Source: Aureococcus anophagefferens (Eukaryota > Sar > Pelagophyceae > Pelagomonadales > Pelagomonadaceae). From it: a DNA stretch of 64,000 nucleotides. The stretch covers positions 239,862-303,861 of the forward strand of contig NW_008705585.1 of assembly GCF_000186865.1 (NCBI RefSeq). The letters run 5' to 3'. Both the position numbers and the translations under genes were made by a program. This document shows positions 29,013-40,232 of this stretch, one piece after another. Under the pieces are notes generated by a model. That model saw only the letters and a list, made by a program, of their open reading frames with translations. It ran no database searches and was not told the origin of the DNA. Position 1 is the stretch's first letter. Every line of letters starts with the position of its first letter.

Positions 29013-30350
29013 ATGGAGCCGAGGAGACTTGCCATCAAAGCGAGGCTCGGCGCCACGGTGCGTGCCGGCCCTGACTTGGATTCCGAAGAGCTTGGAAATC
29101 TAGCGCTTGGCACATCAGTCGTCGTCGTCGAGGAGACAACTGCCAGCGGCCGGCAGCGCCTGAAGCTGGGGCAGCCCCTGGAAGGATGGATTAGCGCGCG
29201 GTGCGTCGGTCCGGCGCCGGCGCCGGTCGTCGATGAAGCGCCTCGAGAGCTTTCAGCCATCGCCGAGGTTCACGAAGCGGCGCGCGCGCGACGCGACGAG
29301 GCGCCGACGCCACCCGTCGCGGAGCTCCCTCCGCGGCCGGCGGCTCCGCTCGCGCCGCGGCCGGCGGCTCCGCTCCCGCCGCGGCCGGCGGCTCCGCTCC
29401 CGCCGCGGCCGGCGGCTCCGCTCCCGCCGCAGCCGGCGGCTCCGCCGCGGGCCGTCCCCTCCTTCGACGACGAGGTCATCATCGACGCCAGCGTTCGCCG
29501 CGAGGCCCAAAGCCGCGTGGGGTCGCGCCTGCCCTACGAAATCGACGACGTGGAACGAATCGCGCCCGGCGTGATCTGCGTGCGGGGCTCGAACCCCTCG
29601 TACGAGACCGGTCCCGGAACGAACACGTACCTCGTCGGCACCGGCGCGGCGCGCGTACTCATCGACACGGCCGACGGGAACGAAACGTGGCGCCGACGGC
29701 TCGAACGCGTCTGCAAAAAAGAGGGCTGCGCCGTCGCGCGCGTCTTCCTGACGCATCATCACTGGGACCACTCGGGCGGTCTGAACTGGGTGCTCGGCAC
29801 CTGGCCGGAGGCGTCGAAACGCCCCTGCGCGCTCGGCGACGGCGAGATCTGCGCCGACGTGCCGGGCGTCGCGTTGCGCGGCGTGCACTCGCCCGGCCAC
29901 TGCAACGAGCATGTGTGCTACGAGCTCACGTCGCACGACGGCGGACTCTTCACGGGCGATTTGATGCTCGGCGAGGGCACCGTCATGATCCTCGCGCCGC
30001 CGCACGGCAGCATGGACGACTACCTCGCGTCGCTCCTCCGCGTGCGCCTCATGCGGCCCCCCGCGATCTTCCCCGGCCACGGGCACAGCGTCCGGGGGAC
30101 GGCCCTGTGCTGCGCGTTCACCGAGGCATACTACCGCGTCCGCGTGCAGCGCGAGGCCCAGATCCTGTCGATGCTCGCCGCGGGCGCGGGCACCGCGGAC
30201 GACGTCGTGTCCGCGCTGTACTCGAACCGGCCCGGCTTCACGCGCGAGATGCGCGCCGCGGCGACGACGACGACGAACGCGACGCTCCACCGCCTCCACC
30301 GCCTCGGCGCCTGCGCCCGGGGGAGCCACGGGCGCTGGCGGCCGGCGTAA
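29013..30350 (+). CDS. LACTB2-like metallo-beta-lactamase-fold hydrolase with N-terminal SH3-like domain
   Basis: The start is at 29013 (MEPRRLAIKARLG). Residues about 5-65 (ATVRAGPDLDSEELGNLALGT...GWISARCV) look like a bacterial-type SH3 domain. A Pro-rich 8-residue repeat (LPPRPAAP) follows, coded by a 24-bp tandem repeat at 29331-29448. Then comes a metallo-beta-lactamase fold with the metal motif LTHHHWDHSGG (HxHxDH), GVHSPGHCNEHVCYE, LFTGDLMLG and FPGHGHSV. The closest family pattern is LACTB2, a mitochondrial single-strand RNA endonuclease; the winged-helix-like C-terminus (DDVVSALYSNRPG) agrees. No organelle presequence is obvious. It ends about 20 bases from the end of the convergent FG-GAP gene. 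Confidence 0.82.
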   Translation: MEPRRLAIKARLGATVRAGPDLDSEELGNLALGTSVVVVEETTASGRQRLKLGQPLEGWISARCVGPAPAPVVDEAPRELSAIAEVHEAARARRDEAPTPPVAELPPRPAAPLAPRPAAPLPPRPAAPLPPRPAAPLPPQPAAPPRAVPSFDDEVIIDASVRREAQSRVGSRLPYEIDDVERIAPGVICVRGSNPSYETGPGTNTYLVGTGAARVLIDTADGNETWRRRLERVCKKEGCAVARVFLTHHHWDHSGGLNWVLGTWPEASKRPCALGDGEICADVPGVALRGVHSPGHCNEHVCYELTSHDGGLFTGDLMLGEGTVMILAPPHGSMDDYLASLLRVRLMRPPAIFPGHGHSVRGTALCCAFTEAYYRVRVQREAQILSMLAAGAGTADDVVSALYSNRPGFTREMRAAATTTTNATLHRLHRLGACARGSHGRWRPA

Positions 30351-30369
30351 CAAACGAGTCGCGAATTGC

Positions 30370-33300
30370 CTACTCCGGCGCGGGCGCCACCCGCGGCGAC
30401 GCCGGTGACCGGGGTGGCGCTCGGGCCTCGGCGGCGCGCCCGCGGACGCGACCTGGATGACGCGCGCGACCATGCCGCGCTCCCGGCGGTCGTTGAGGCC
30501 CGCCTCGTACATGCTCTTGCGGCTGCCCGTGTGCATGAAGCGGCTCAGGCAGGCGCAGCAGCACGTGAGCGCGAGGAGCAAGACGGCGCCGTAGATCACG
30601 TAGACGAACTCGTCGAAGGCGTCGTCGTCGTCCTCCTCGCCCGTCGGCCGCGCCGTCGGCGAGAACGTCGCCACGGAGAGCTCGACGTCCGCGAGGACGA
30701 GCGCGTCGACGTTGGCCACGGAGCGGTCGACGTCGACGTCCAGGACCAGCACCGCGGCGTCGCCGGACGCGTTGCGGTACGCCGCCTCGGATGCCAAATA
30801 CGCCGCGAAGGCGCCGCTCTCCATCGACGCCGCGACCTCCGTCTTCACGGCGGCCAGCGACGCGTTGACGAAGACGTCGACGTCGTCGAGGGCGAAGGTG
30901 TCGAAGACGACCGCGTAGGTCACGCGGACGCGGTGGTTCGTGGCAGACGCCGCGTTCGCCGCCGCGGCCGCGCAGCCCTCGACGCCCGTCGCCGACGGCG
31001 CCGCGAGGCGCACGGCGGCGCAGAAGGTCGCGCCATTGGTCTCGTCCGCGTTGAAGGCCGCGGCGTAGTCGACGCTCTCCGTCGAGAGGCGCCGGCGGGC
31101 CGCGGCCGTCGCGTTCGCCGCCGTACCGTTCGCCGCGGTCGGCGCCGCCGTCGGGCCCGGCGACGGCGCAGCGGACGGCGCGGCCGTCGTCGTCAGGTCG
31201 TCGTCGCCGGAGACGAGGCCCGGCGGGTCGAGCATGGCGTCGACGCTCACGGACGCGACGTAGCGGTCCGGCGGGTACGAGACGAACGTCTCCGCGAAGC
31301 CCGGGCCCGTAGCCCCGTCGTCCGAGACCTGGGGCGCGCCGAGCACGACGGGGCACGTCTTCTTCGCCCGCGCGTCGGCGCCGTAGCACCGCACGGCGAC
31401 GGCGCTCCCCGCGGAGTCGTAGGCGAAGCCGTAGCGGGGCACCAGGGTCTCCGTCGACGTGAGCTCCGTCCAGGTCGCGCCGTCGTCGCGCGTCTTGTAG
31501 GCGTGGGCCCGGCCGCCGTCGACGCCGACGGCGTCGTCCGCGGGCGCGCCGACGACGGCGACGTCGCCGGAGAGCGCGACGGCCTCGCCGAAGCGGCTCG
31601 CGAGGCCGCGCGACTCCGCGGTCGCGTCGTTGCCCGAGGGCAGCAGCGTCTGCCGCAGGGCGCCCGTCGCGGCGGAGAAGACGTAGGCCTTGCCGCGGTG
31701 CCCGCCGACGAGCACGCTCGCCCCGCTCACGGCGACGGCCGCGCCGAAGCGCTCGCTCAGCGACGGGGAGGGGGAAGCGAGCGCCGCGACGAATGTGGGG
31801 CCGACGCCGGACGTGTAGTTGTAGACGTGGGCCGCGCCGACGCCGCCGCCGGCGTCGGGCGCGCCGACGACGATCGTCGACCCGTCCGTCGCGACGGCGG
31901 CGCCGAAGCCGTCGTCGGCGCCGTCGTTCGCGATCGAGGTCTCGTTCCATTCGCCGAACGTCGCCGCCGCCGGCGCGGTCATCTCGTAGCACACGAGTTC
32001 GCGGCCGCCCGTCGTCGCCAGGAGGTAGCTCCGGCCCTGGAGGCCGAAGGTCGCCGCCGCGACGGCGGCGCCGAAGCCCGCCGCGGCCGACTCGAAGCGC
32101 GAAACCTCGGCGAAGCCGTCGACGGCGAGCGCGACGGCCGGGCCGCCGTCCTCGGACACGAAGACGAGGTCCCCGGCGACGGCGACGGCGGCGGGCCCGG
32201 CCGTGGTCCGCGCGTGGACCCAGGTCCAACTGGTGTACGTCGCGTCGCCGCGGTAGACGTGCGCGCCGCCCGTTCCCGCGACGGCCGCGACGTCGTTGGA
32301 CGACCCGCCGACGGCGACCGCGCGCCCGAGCGCGTCGCCGTCCGCGCCCGTCGCGTCGTCCGCGAGGATGACGCCGCCGCTCGTGAGCTGGACGCGCGCG
32401 AAGTCCGCGAAGCCCGGGCCGGTCGACGTGATCTTGCCCGCGAGGTACTCGTACTGCGTCCCGCCGGCGACCTGTGTGCAAATCAAATCCTCAACCCGAC
32501 TTCAATGTGCGCGTATTCGAAAGGGTTGACACAAGCTTTTCGACTCCGCTTCGAGAACTGGACGAGAGCAATCGATTCGTCCAAAAATCAGCCGAATCGA
32601 CTTCGACTTGACCGAGCTAGAGATTTCTGAAGTTTGGCCCCGACGTCCCAGCTCACGGGTTGATTTCCACGCAGCCCGCGACGACGGCCTTGACGTTCTC
32701 CGGCGACACGGCCACGGACGCCCCGAAGAAGTCGAGGTGCTCCGGCTCCTCGACCTTGAGCGAGTCCGTGCGCGCCCACGTGCGGCCCTCGTCCGTGGAC
32801 TGGAAGACGAAGACGGCGCCCGCCTCGTCGCGGCCCTGCGAGTTCCGCATCGCGCCCGCGGCCAGCAGCGACCCCGCGGCGTCGACGGCGACCCGCGACC
32901 CGAAGAGGGCATCCTCGCTGCCGATGTTCTCGATGGTCTGCGAGAGCGTCCACGCGCCCATGGGGTCGCCCTCGTCCTCGCGGCGGAAGACGTAGATCGC
33001 GTCGTCGCGGCCGCCGACGACGACGACGTGCTCCGCGACCGCGACGGACAGGCCGAAGCGCTCGAAGGCCCGGAACTTGCGCGCCGTGAGCGTCGACGTG
33101 TGCGTCCAGGTCGCGCCCGCGTCGACGCTCGCGAAGACGTAGGCGTAGCCGACGGCCATGTCGTCGCCGACGTCGCGCGACGGCGCGCCGACGGCCGCGA
33201 AGATCGCCGAGCCGCCGCGGCTGAAGCCAAAGGCCTCGCCGAAGCGGTCCGCGGACCCGGCCGGCGACTCGATCGTCGAGATGTGCGCGTAGTCTTGCGA

Positions 33301-34849
33301 CCGCGAGTACACGTAGACGGCGCCGTAGTTGTCGACGTTCCACGCGCCGACGCCGCAGAGGTCGCCCGCGAGGGCGACGGCCTGGCCGTGCGCGTCGTCG
33401 CGGTCCGTCTCCGCCGCGTAGAGCGCGTGCGACAAGGTCCAGGCGCCCCGGCCCCCGCGGTAGACGTAGGCGGGCCCGCTCGGCGACGTCTCGACGTTCC
33501 GCGCGACGTCGTCGTCCTCGACGTCCGCGGCGCCCGTGTCCTCGTTGCCGCAGGTCCCGACGACGAGGTCCGCGTCGCCGGACCCGTCGACCGCCGGCGC
33601 CAGGGCCACGGCGCAGCCGAAGAAGGACTCGTCGAAGCCCGGCCAGGGCCGGTCCCCGAGGCCGGCCTCGGCCCAGGGGCTCCCGTCCATGACGCGCTCC
33701 TGCGCCCACGTGAGGCCGCCGTCGCTCGAGTTGTGGACGTACGCGTAGCCCCAGGCGCCCGCCGCGACGAGGCGCGCGTCGATCAGCGCCACGGTCTCGC
33801 CGAAGCGGTCGCCCCAGGAGCTCCGGCGCTTGGTCTCGCGGATGTCGAAGGGCCGGAGCGGCGCCGTCGGCGCGTTCGTCGACGGCTGCAGCGTCGACGG
33901 CCGCGCCGTCGGCCGCGGCGTCGTCGGATTGGCGCTCGGCGCGATGGTCGCCGTCGGCGACGGCGTGAAGAGCACGACGAAGGACGCGCTCGCGCTCGCC
34001 ACGGAGTTGTCGGCGCAGGCCAACGACAGCGAGTACGCGTACTGGTCCGTCTCGCCCTCGACCTGGAGCGTCACGGCGCCGCCGGACCGCGCGGACTGCT
34101 TCACGGCGACGATGTCGCCCGCGTCGGACGTCACGGTGACGTCCACCGTGGGGCACAGGTCGCCGTCGCCGCGGTAGAGCCACCTGTGTGGAATTCAACC
34201 ACTGGTTTGGGGGGTCCCCACCAAACTTCAGAACTCTCTATCTCGGTCAAATCGAAGTCGATTCGGCTGATTTTTGGACGAATCGATTGCTCTCGTCGAG
34301 TTCTCGAAGCATAGCCGAAGAGCTTGCGTCGAAACTGTCACATATGCTCACATTGAAGTCGGGTCGAAGATTTGAATTCCACACAGAGAGCCACGACACG
34401 AGGCAGTCGGCGTTGTTGACGCAGACGCCTCCGTCGCCGACGGCGCTCACCTCGAGGAAGGAGGCCGTGGGCCTGATCGACAGCGTCGGCGGCAGCGTCG
34501 CGACGGGCGGCGCCGACGGCAGCGGCGACGGCGCGGGCGTCGGCGCGGCGGACGGCGCCGCGGGCGCGCCGGCGGCGGCGCCGGCGCTCGGGGCGGGCGT
34601 CGGCGCCGCGCTCGGGAACGGCGACGCGTTCGGCGCGGGCGTCTCGTAGGTCGGCGACACCGTCGTCGGCGCGAAGCTCGTCGTCGGGCTCCGCGTCGGC
34701 GCGAAGCTCCGGGTCGGCACGGGCGTCGCGTACCTACGATGCACGGTGTTTTTTGCTGGGGTTCGTTCCATGGGACGCGGCGCTGCGGACGTCGGCGCAT
34801 CCGTGGTCGCCGCCGCCGCCGCCGCGACGAGCAGGTAGAGCACCACCAT
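30370..34849 (-). CDS. FG-GAP beta-propeller type I membrane protein with two introner introns
   Basis: Exons are 34849-34395, 34183-32683 and 32471 to about 30370. The joins restore DCLVSWLYRGDGDLCP, which matches the Ig-like C.LTWDYxGDGxxC module of the 14109-22049 protein, and ENVKAVVAGGTQYEYLAGK. Layout: signal peptide (MVVLYLLVAAAAAA), Pro/Thr-rich linker, one Ig-like module, then about a dozen FG-GAP-type blades (DRFGETVALIDARLVAAGAWGYAY, ERFGLSVAVAEHVVVVGG, SRFGEAVALSGDVAVVGAP). An Ala/Asn-rich region follows, then a membrane segment (VYVIYGAVLLLALTCCCACL) and a short tail. It may be an integrin-alpha-like adhesion or sensor protein. The last few codons are uncertain: the frame stays open into the convergent neighbour. 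Confidence 0.8.
32472..32674 (-). mobile_element. Introner family B, copy 1
   Basis: The intron is 32472-32682. The target duplication is GTCGCSGG in gene sense (one mismatch between copies). The inverted ends are CTGCGTGGAAATCAA and CTGTGTGCAAATCAA, written inward. The donor GT comes from the target duplication and the acceptor CAG from the element. Removal restores the propeller frame. Confidence 0.9.
34184..34386 (-). mobile_element. Introner family B, copy 2
   Basis: The intron is 34184-34394. The 8-bp target duplication AGAGCCAC occurs at 34176-34183 and 34387-34394 (GTGGCTCT in gene sense). The inverted ends match perfectly over 15 bases (CTGTGTGGAATTCAA). The interior is inverted relative to copies 1 and 3 with respect to the host gene. 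Confidence 0.93.
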
Positions 34850-35170
34850 CGCTGCAACGCAGCAGCCGCTCAGCTCATGGAAAAGTCGAACTCGGCCGAC
34901 ATCGGGCAGCGCTGAAAGGTCGGGTCGTATGGTGAATGGAAACCGTCCAAGTAGAGGTGGATGCTGTCCTTGCGCCGAGCCGAGCCGGCGCCGCCATGCG
35001 AGCCAGAGTCCGAGTCGCGGACCTGTTGTCGAGTGGCGCGCGCCGCGGCGACATCAGACGCCCCCCTGTCCTTGCTCCCGCAAAAGTCTCGAGCGGCGGT
35101 GTGAGTCCGAGCGTCGCGGAGCCCTGTCTAGTTGCGCGCGCGCCGCGGCGACTTCGACCGCCCCCCCCAA
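34850..35170. other. Divergent promoter spacer with degenerate repeats
   Basis: This is 321 bases between the FG-GAP gene and TPR. Segments around 35035-35070 (GGCGCGCGCCGCGGCGACATC) and 35135-35165 (GCGCGCGCCGCGGCGACTTC) are imperfect repeats about 103 bases apart, each followed by a C run. No gene is seen. Confidence 0.55.
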
Positions 35171-38100
35171 ATGGCGGCCGTCGACGAGCAGACGCTCCTC
35201 CACGACGTGGAACAGCGCTTCCTGCGCCTGAGTCAGAAGCTCGAGGCCTGCGAGAAGGAGCGCGACGATCTGCGCGCGTCCCAGGGCAAGTCGGACGAGC
35301 AGATCTCGGCCCTCACGCTCAGCCAGAGCGCGGCCCTCCGGGGCGAGGCCGACGCGTCGGAGAAGCGGTCCGCCGCCGAGCGCGAGGCGAGCCGCCTCGA
35401 CGCGGCCTACAAGGCCGCGCTGGAGCGCGCGGAGCGCGCGGAGCTCTCCGCGTCGGCGGCGGCCACGGGCCGCGCGGCCGCGGAGGCGGAGCTCGCGGGC
35501 GCGCGGTCCGAGGCGCGCGCCTTCGAGCGGCGCGCGGCGTCCGCCGAGGCCGCCCAGACCGGCGCGGCCCTCGCGTCGGAGCGCGCCGCGTCCGAGCGCC
35601 GGGCCTTGGAGGACCACGCGGCCTGGCTCCAGTCGGAGCTCGACGCGCGGACCAAGGAGCTCCGGGACCGGCGGCGGTCCGGCGCGAGCCAGCTCAGCGA
35701 GGCCGAGGGCGCCCGCGCGTCCGCCGGCGCCGAGGCGGCGAAGCTCCGGGCCCAGGCCGAGGCGCTCAAGGCCGCCGAGACCCGGAGCGCGGCCGCCGCG
35801 GACGCCGCGGAGCGGAAGCTCCGCGACGCGACGAAGGCGCACGCCGAGGCCGTCGCGCGCTACGAGGGCGACCTCGCCGCCGAGAAGCGCCTCGCCGTCG
35901 CCCTCGTGGACGAGGCGGACGCGGCGGCGCGCGACCGCGACGCCTTCGAGGAGACCGCGAAGAAGGCCGAGGCGTCCGAGGCGGCGCTGCGCGCGAACTT
36001 GGACGCCGAGGTCGCGCGCCTCAAGGCGCGGAGCGACGAGGTGCTCGCCGAGGCCCGGGCGTCGGCCGACGCGCGGTTGAAGGAGACGGAGGCGGAGCTG
36101 GCGACGCAGACGGAGCGCGCGGATCTGCTCGAGGCCCGGGCCGGCGGCGCGGCGTCCGCGCCGCCGGCCGACGCGGGCCCCGCGGCCATGTACGAGCGCG
36201 CCGTCGACGCCGAGCGCGCCGCGGAGCGCGCGCGCGCCGAGCTCAAGCGCAACGAGCTCTACCTCGAGCGCGTCGCGCGCGAGGTGGAAAAGAAGGCCGA
36301 GGTCTTCGACCGCGAGGTCGCGGCGCGCAAGTCCGCCGTCGCGGCCTACGACGCGCTCGCGATCAAGCACCACGGCGCGCTCCAGGAATTGGAGCAGTCG
36401 AAGACGGACGCGGCGGCGGCGCTCAAGCGCGCGCGCGAGGAAAAGCACGAGCGGTCGGACCTCGAGCGGTCGAAGCGCGACCTGGCGCTCCAGGTGCAGG
36501 AGCTGCTGCGCGTGCGCACGGGCAAGTCGCCGTCGGGTTTGGTGGAGGCGCGGCTGAAGAAGAACTCGGCGGAGGAGCAGGCGCTCGGCGAGCAGCTGGT
36601 CGTCTTCGACGACGTCGCGGGGCTGCAGCAGCGCAACGAGCAGCTGCTGCGCGTCGTGCGCAAGCTCGCGGCCGAGGCCGAGGCGAAGAAGCTCGAGGAG
36701 GCCGAGGGCGAGACGTCGGGCGCGCTCGAGCAGGCCCTGAAGGATCTGGAGGACCTCAAGTCGAAGCGCGAACAGCAGGAGACGATGGTCCGCGCCGTCG
36801 TCGCGCAGCGCGACTCCTACCGGGACCAGCTCCGGGCCCGCGGCGAGGTCGCGGCCATCGTCGCCGCGCCCGCGGCGGCCGCGTTGACCGCGGACCCGGC
36901 GGCGGCCGCGCTCCGGAGGGCCGAGGTCGAGGCGGATCTCGAGGCGGCGGCGCGCGAGCGGGACCTCGCGAAGCAGGCCACGGCCTTCGCGCGCGACGCG
37001 GAGCTCGCGGCGAAGCGCGAGCTCGCGGAGGCGCGCGCCGCCGAGGGCCGGCTCCGCGGCGACTTGGAGTACGAGCGGTCGCGGACGCAGCGATTGGAGT
37101 CGTCGGCGGAGGCGAGCCGCCTCGGCGAGCAGGCGGCTCTAGCCGAGGCCGCGGGGCTCCACCGCCAGCTCGACCGCCGGACCGACGACCACGAGAAGCT
37201 CGTCGAGGACAAGGCCGCGTGGATGGACGAGAAAGCCGACCTCGCTCGCGCGAAAAAAGCCGCCGACGACGCGCTCGACGGCGCCCGGGCCGCGAAGCAG
37301 GACGCCGAGGCCAAGGGCGAGGCCCTCAGCCGCGAGAACGACAAGCTCGTGGCGGCCCTCGACGGCGTGCGCAAGTTGGAGAACGCGCTCGACGCGAAAT
37401 CCGAGGCCGAGGTCACGTCGCTGCGGAGCCGCCTCGAGGCCGCGGAAAACCAGCGCGGCGCCGCGGCCCAGGAGCTCGCGCTGAGCCAGGAGACGCACCG
37501 CGTCAAGTTCAAGGCTTTGGAGGCCGACGCCGCGGCCGCGCGCGACGAGGCCAAGGCCGCCGAGGCGCGGTGCGCGGACGCGCGCGAGGCCGCGACGAAG
37601 GCGCAGGCCGAGAAGGACGGCGCCGAGCGCCGCCTGGCCGACGCGTTGCGCTCGGTGCCGCCGTCGTCGGCGCCGGCGTCGAGCCCCTTTGTCGAGGCGC
37701 GCGCGGCGCCGGCCGCCGCCGACGCGGACGTCGCTTTAACGGCCGTGCTCCGCGCGGACGCGGACGCGTTGCGCGCCGAGCTCGAGACGGCGTCGGCGGC
37801 GCGCGACGCGGAGCGGGGCCACGCGGACACGTTCCGGCGCATCGCCGCGGCCCACGAGGCCGCCCTCGCCGAGGCCACGGCCGCCGCGGACGCGACGAAG
37901 GCCGACTTCGCGGCCGCGAAGCAGGACCTCGAGGCCAAGCTCGCGGCCGCGTCCAAGAAGGAGAAGGACGCGCGGGCCGCCGAGGTCGCGGCGCAGCTCA
38001 AGGCCGACGGCCTCCAGCACGACCTCGACGCCGCGCGCGGCGACGCGGCGCAGTCCCAGGCGGAGCGCGACGGCGCGGCCGCCGCGCGCGACGACGCCGT

Positions 38101-40214
38101 CGCCGCGCGCGACGCGGCCGCGGCCGACGCGGACCGCGCGGCCCAGTCCGCGGCGACGGCCCGCGACGCCTACGAGCGCGAGCTCGGCCTCCACGCGGCC
38201 CACGTCGCCGCGCTCAACGCGGCGACCGCCGCGTGCAAGGCCGCCGTCGCCGAGCGCGACGCGCTCAAGAAGGCCGCGCCCGCCGCGACCCCGGAAGCGC
38301 CCGCGCCGGCGCCCGCCGCCGTCGACGACGAGGCGGCGAAGCGCCTGGCGGCCCTCGAGCGGCAGAACGAGCTGCTCCACGCGCAGATCGCCGTCGCGTC
38401 GTCGACCGTCGAGCGGTTGCAGCGGCGCCGCGGCGACGACGCGCTCGCGGGCGGCGGCGACGCCGCCGCGGGCGCCGAGTCCGACGCCGAGGCGCGCCTG
38501 CGCGAGCTGCGCGAGGTCGTCCTCTTCGTGCGCCGCGAGAAGGAGCTGGCCGAGGCGAAGCTCGCGGTGTCGGAGCGGACGCGAGGCCGCGCCGAGGCGC
38601 GCGCGCAGACCTCCGACGACGCCCTGGCGACCGTGCGCGTCGAGCGCGACGCCCTGCTCGAGCAGCGCGACGCCGGGCCCGGCGGTCTGGGCGAGCACGC
38701 GCAGAACGCGGAGCGCGCGCGCGCGGAGCAGGCGAGTTTGCTCCGGGAATCGAACGCGTCCCTTCGCGCGGACGCCGCGAAGCACAAGGCCGCCGCCGAG
38801 GCCCTCCGGGCCCAGCTCGACAAGGTCCACGCGTCCCACGTCGAGCCCAAGCACAAGCTCGTCGCCCAGCTCAAGGCCCAGGTCGCGACGAAGGAGCAGG
38901 AGCGCGCGTCGCACGAGCGCGACGCCAGCGCCTGGCGGAAGCGCGTCGACGCGCTGCTCTCCAAGGTCACGGAGAAGATCGACGCCGACGAGTACCGCGC
39001 CGTCGAGGAGAAGCTCCGCAAGGCCGAGGACCGGCTCGCCGACGCTACCGAGGCCGCGGCGGCCGCGAAGCGCGAGCTCGCGGCCGCGACGACCAAGATC
39101 GAGTCGCTGGACGCGGCGCACGCGCGCGACGCCGCGGCGGCGGCCCAGCGCTACCTGCGGTCCCTGCGCGCCGACGGCCTGCACCGCCGGTCCCTGACGG
39201 ACGCGGCGGCGGCGGCGGAGAAGGTCAAGGCGCGCGCGGACGCCGCCGACGCGTCGAACGTCGCTCTCAAAGACGAGCTCGTCCGCGCGGAGGCCAAGGT
39301 GCGCAAGGCCGCGGGCATGATGCGCCAGTACAAGGCCCAGAACGCGGCGCTCCAGGTCAAGGTCGACGCCGTGCCCGCGGCGCCGCCGGCCGCGGCGGTC
39401 GCGGTCCCGGCCGCGCCCGCGGCGCCGGCCGCGGCGCCCGCGCCCGCGGCGCCCGCGGCCGCGGCGCCCGCGCCCGCCCCCGCGCCCGCGCCGGCGCCGG
39501 TGAAGCGCGCGCGCGCGGCGACGGACGCCGCCGCGGCGCCCGCCGCCGCCGAGGCCCCCGGCGCCGCCCGCGAAGAAGCCCAAGCAGCCGACGGCCGTCG
39601 CGAAGAAACGCGCCTTACCCGTCGCGGCCGCGCCCGCGGCCGCCGCCGCGGCGCCGGCGCCCGCGACGGCGTCGGCGCGCAAGAAAGCGAAGCGCGCCGC
39701 GCCCGCGCCGGCCCCGGCCGCGCCCGCCGCCGAGCCCGCGGACGCCGCCAAGCCCGCGGCCGCGGCCAAGCCCGCGGCCAAGCCCGCCGCGGCCGCCAAG
39801 CCCGCGGCCACCAAGGCGTCGCCCGCGGCCAAGGCCGCGGCCAAGCCCGGCGCCGCCAAGGCGTCGCCCGCCGCCGCCAAGAAGCAAAAGGCCACGGAGG
39901 CCGCCGCGCTGCGCGCGAAGCTCCTCGCGTTGCAAAAGTCGAACGCCGAAGCGAAGAAGACCATCGAGGAAAAGAAGGCGGAGCCCGCGGACGACGGCGC
40001 CGCGTCGCCGCCGCCGCCGGCGGTGCTGAGCCCCCTCGCGCCGACCTTCGTGCCCGTGCTCAGCCCCGTCTTCCCGCCCGCGGCGCCGCCGGCCGAGGAC
40101 GCGCGGCCCAAGGCCGTCAGCGACGTCGACCGGCGCAAGGCGCGCGCGGCGCGCTTCGCCGGCGGCGCCGCGCCGGCGCCCGCGCCCCCGGACGACGACG
40201 ACGAGGACCTCTAG
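35171..40214 (+). CDS. TPR: Nucleoporin TPR/Mlp-like coiled-coil protein, with an apparent frameshift in the tail
   Basis: TPR forms the nuclear basket of the nuclear pore. The start is at 35171 (MAAVDEQTLLHDVEQRF). About 1400 residues are heptad-rich, alanine-heavy coiled coil. The diagnostic TPR/MLP motif is present near residue 470-500: ALGEQLVVFDDVAGLQQRNEQLLRVVRKL. After a Pro/Ala linker the frame breaks at a C5 run (39555-39559). Dropping one C gives a Lys/Ala-rich tail (APPAKKPKQPTAVAKKRALP...KASPAAKAAAKP) that ends PPDDDDEDL with a stop at 40212-40214. Without it the frame runs as Arg-rich noise to 40411, antisense to the neighbour. The total length of about 1680 residues is close to yeast Mlp proteins. 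It ends 18 bases from the convergent glycosyltransferase gene. Confidence 0.85.
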
Positions 40215-40232
40215 GGAGAGGCGCACCGACGA

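Noticed and set aside
29253..30369. C-terminal extension of the FG-GAP protein to 29253
   Set aside because: It is antisense to the LACTB2-like coding region and turns Arg/Pro-rich after the membrane segment.
34936..40029. 1697-residue frame overlapping TPR in another frame
   Set aside because: It is almost pure Arg/Gly/Ala; the TPR frame carries the conserved MLP/TPR motif and heptads.
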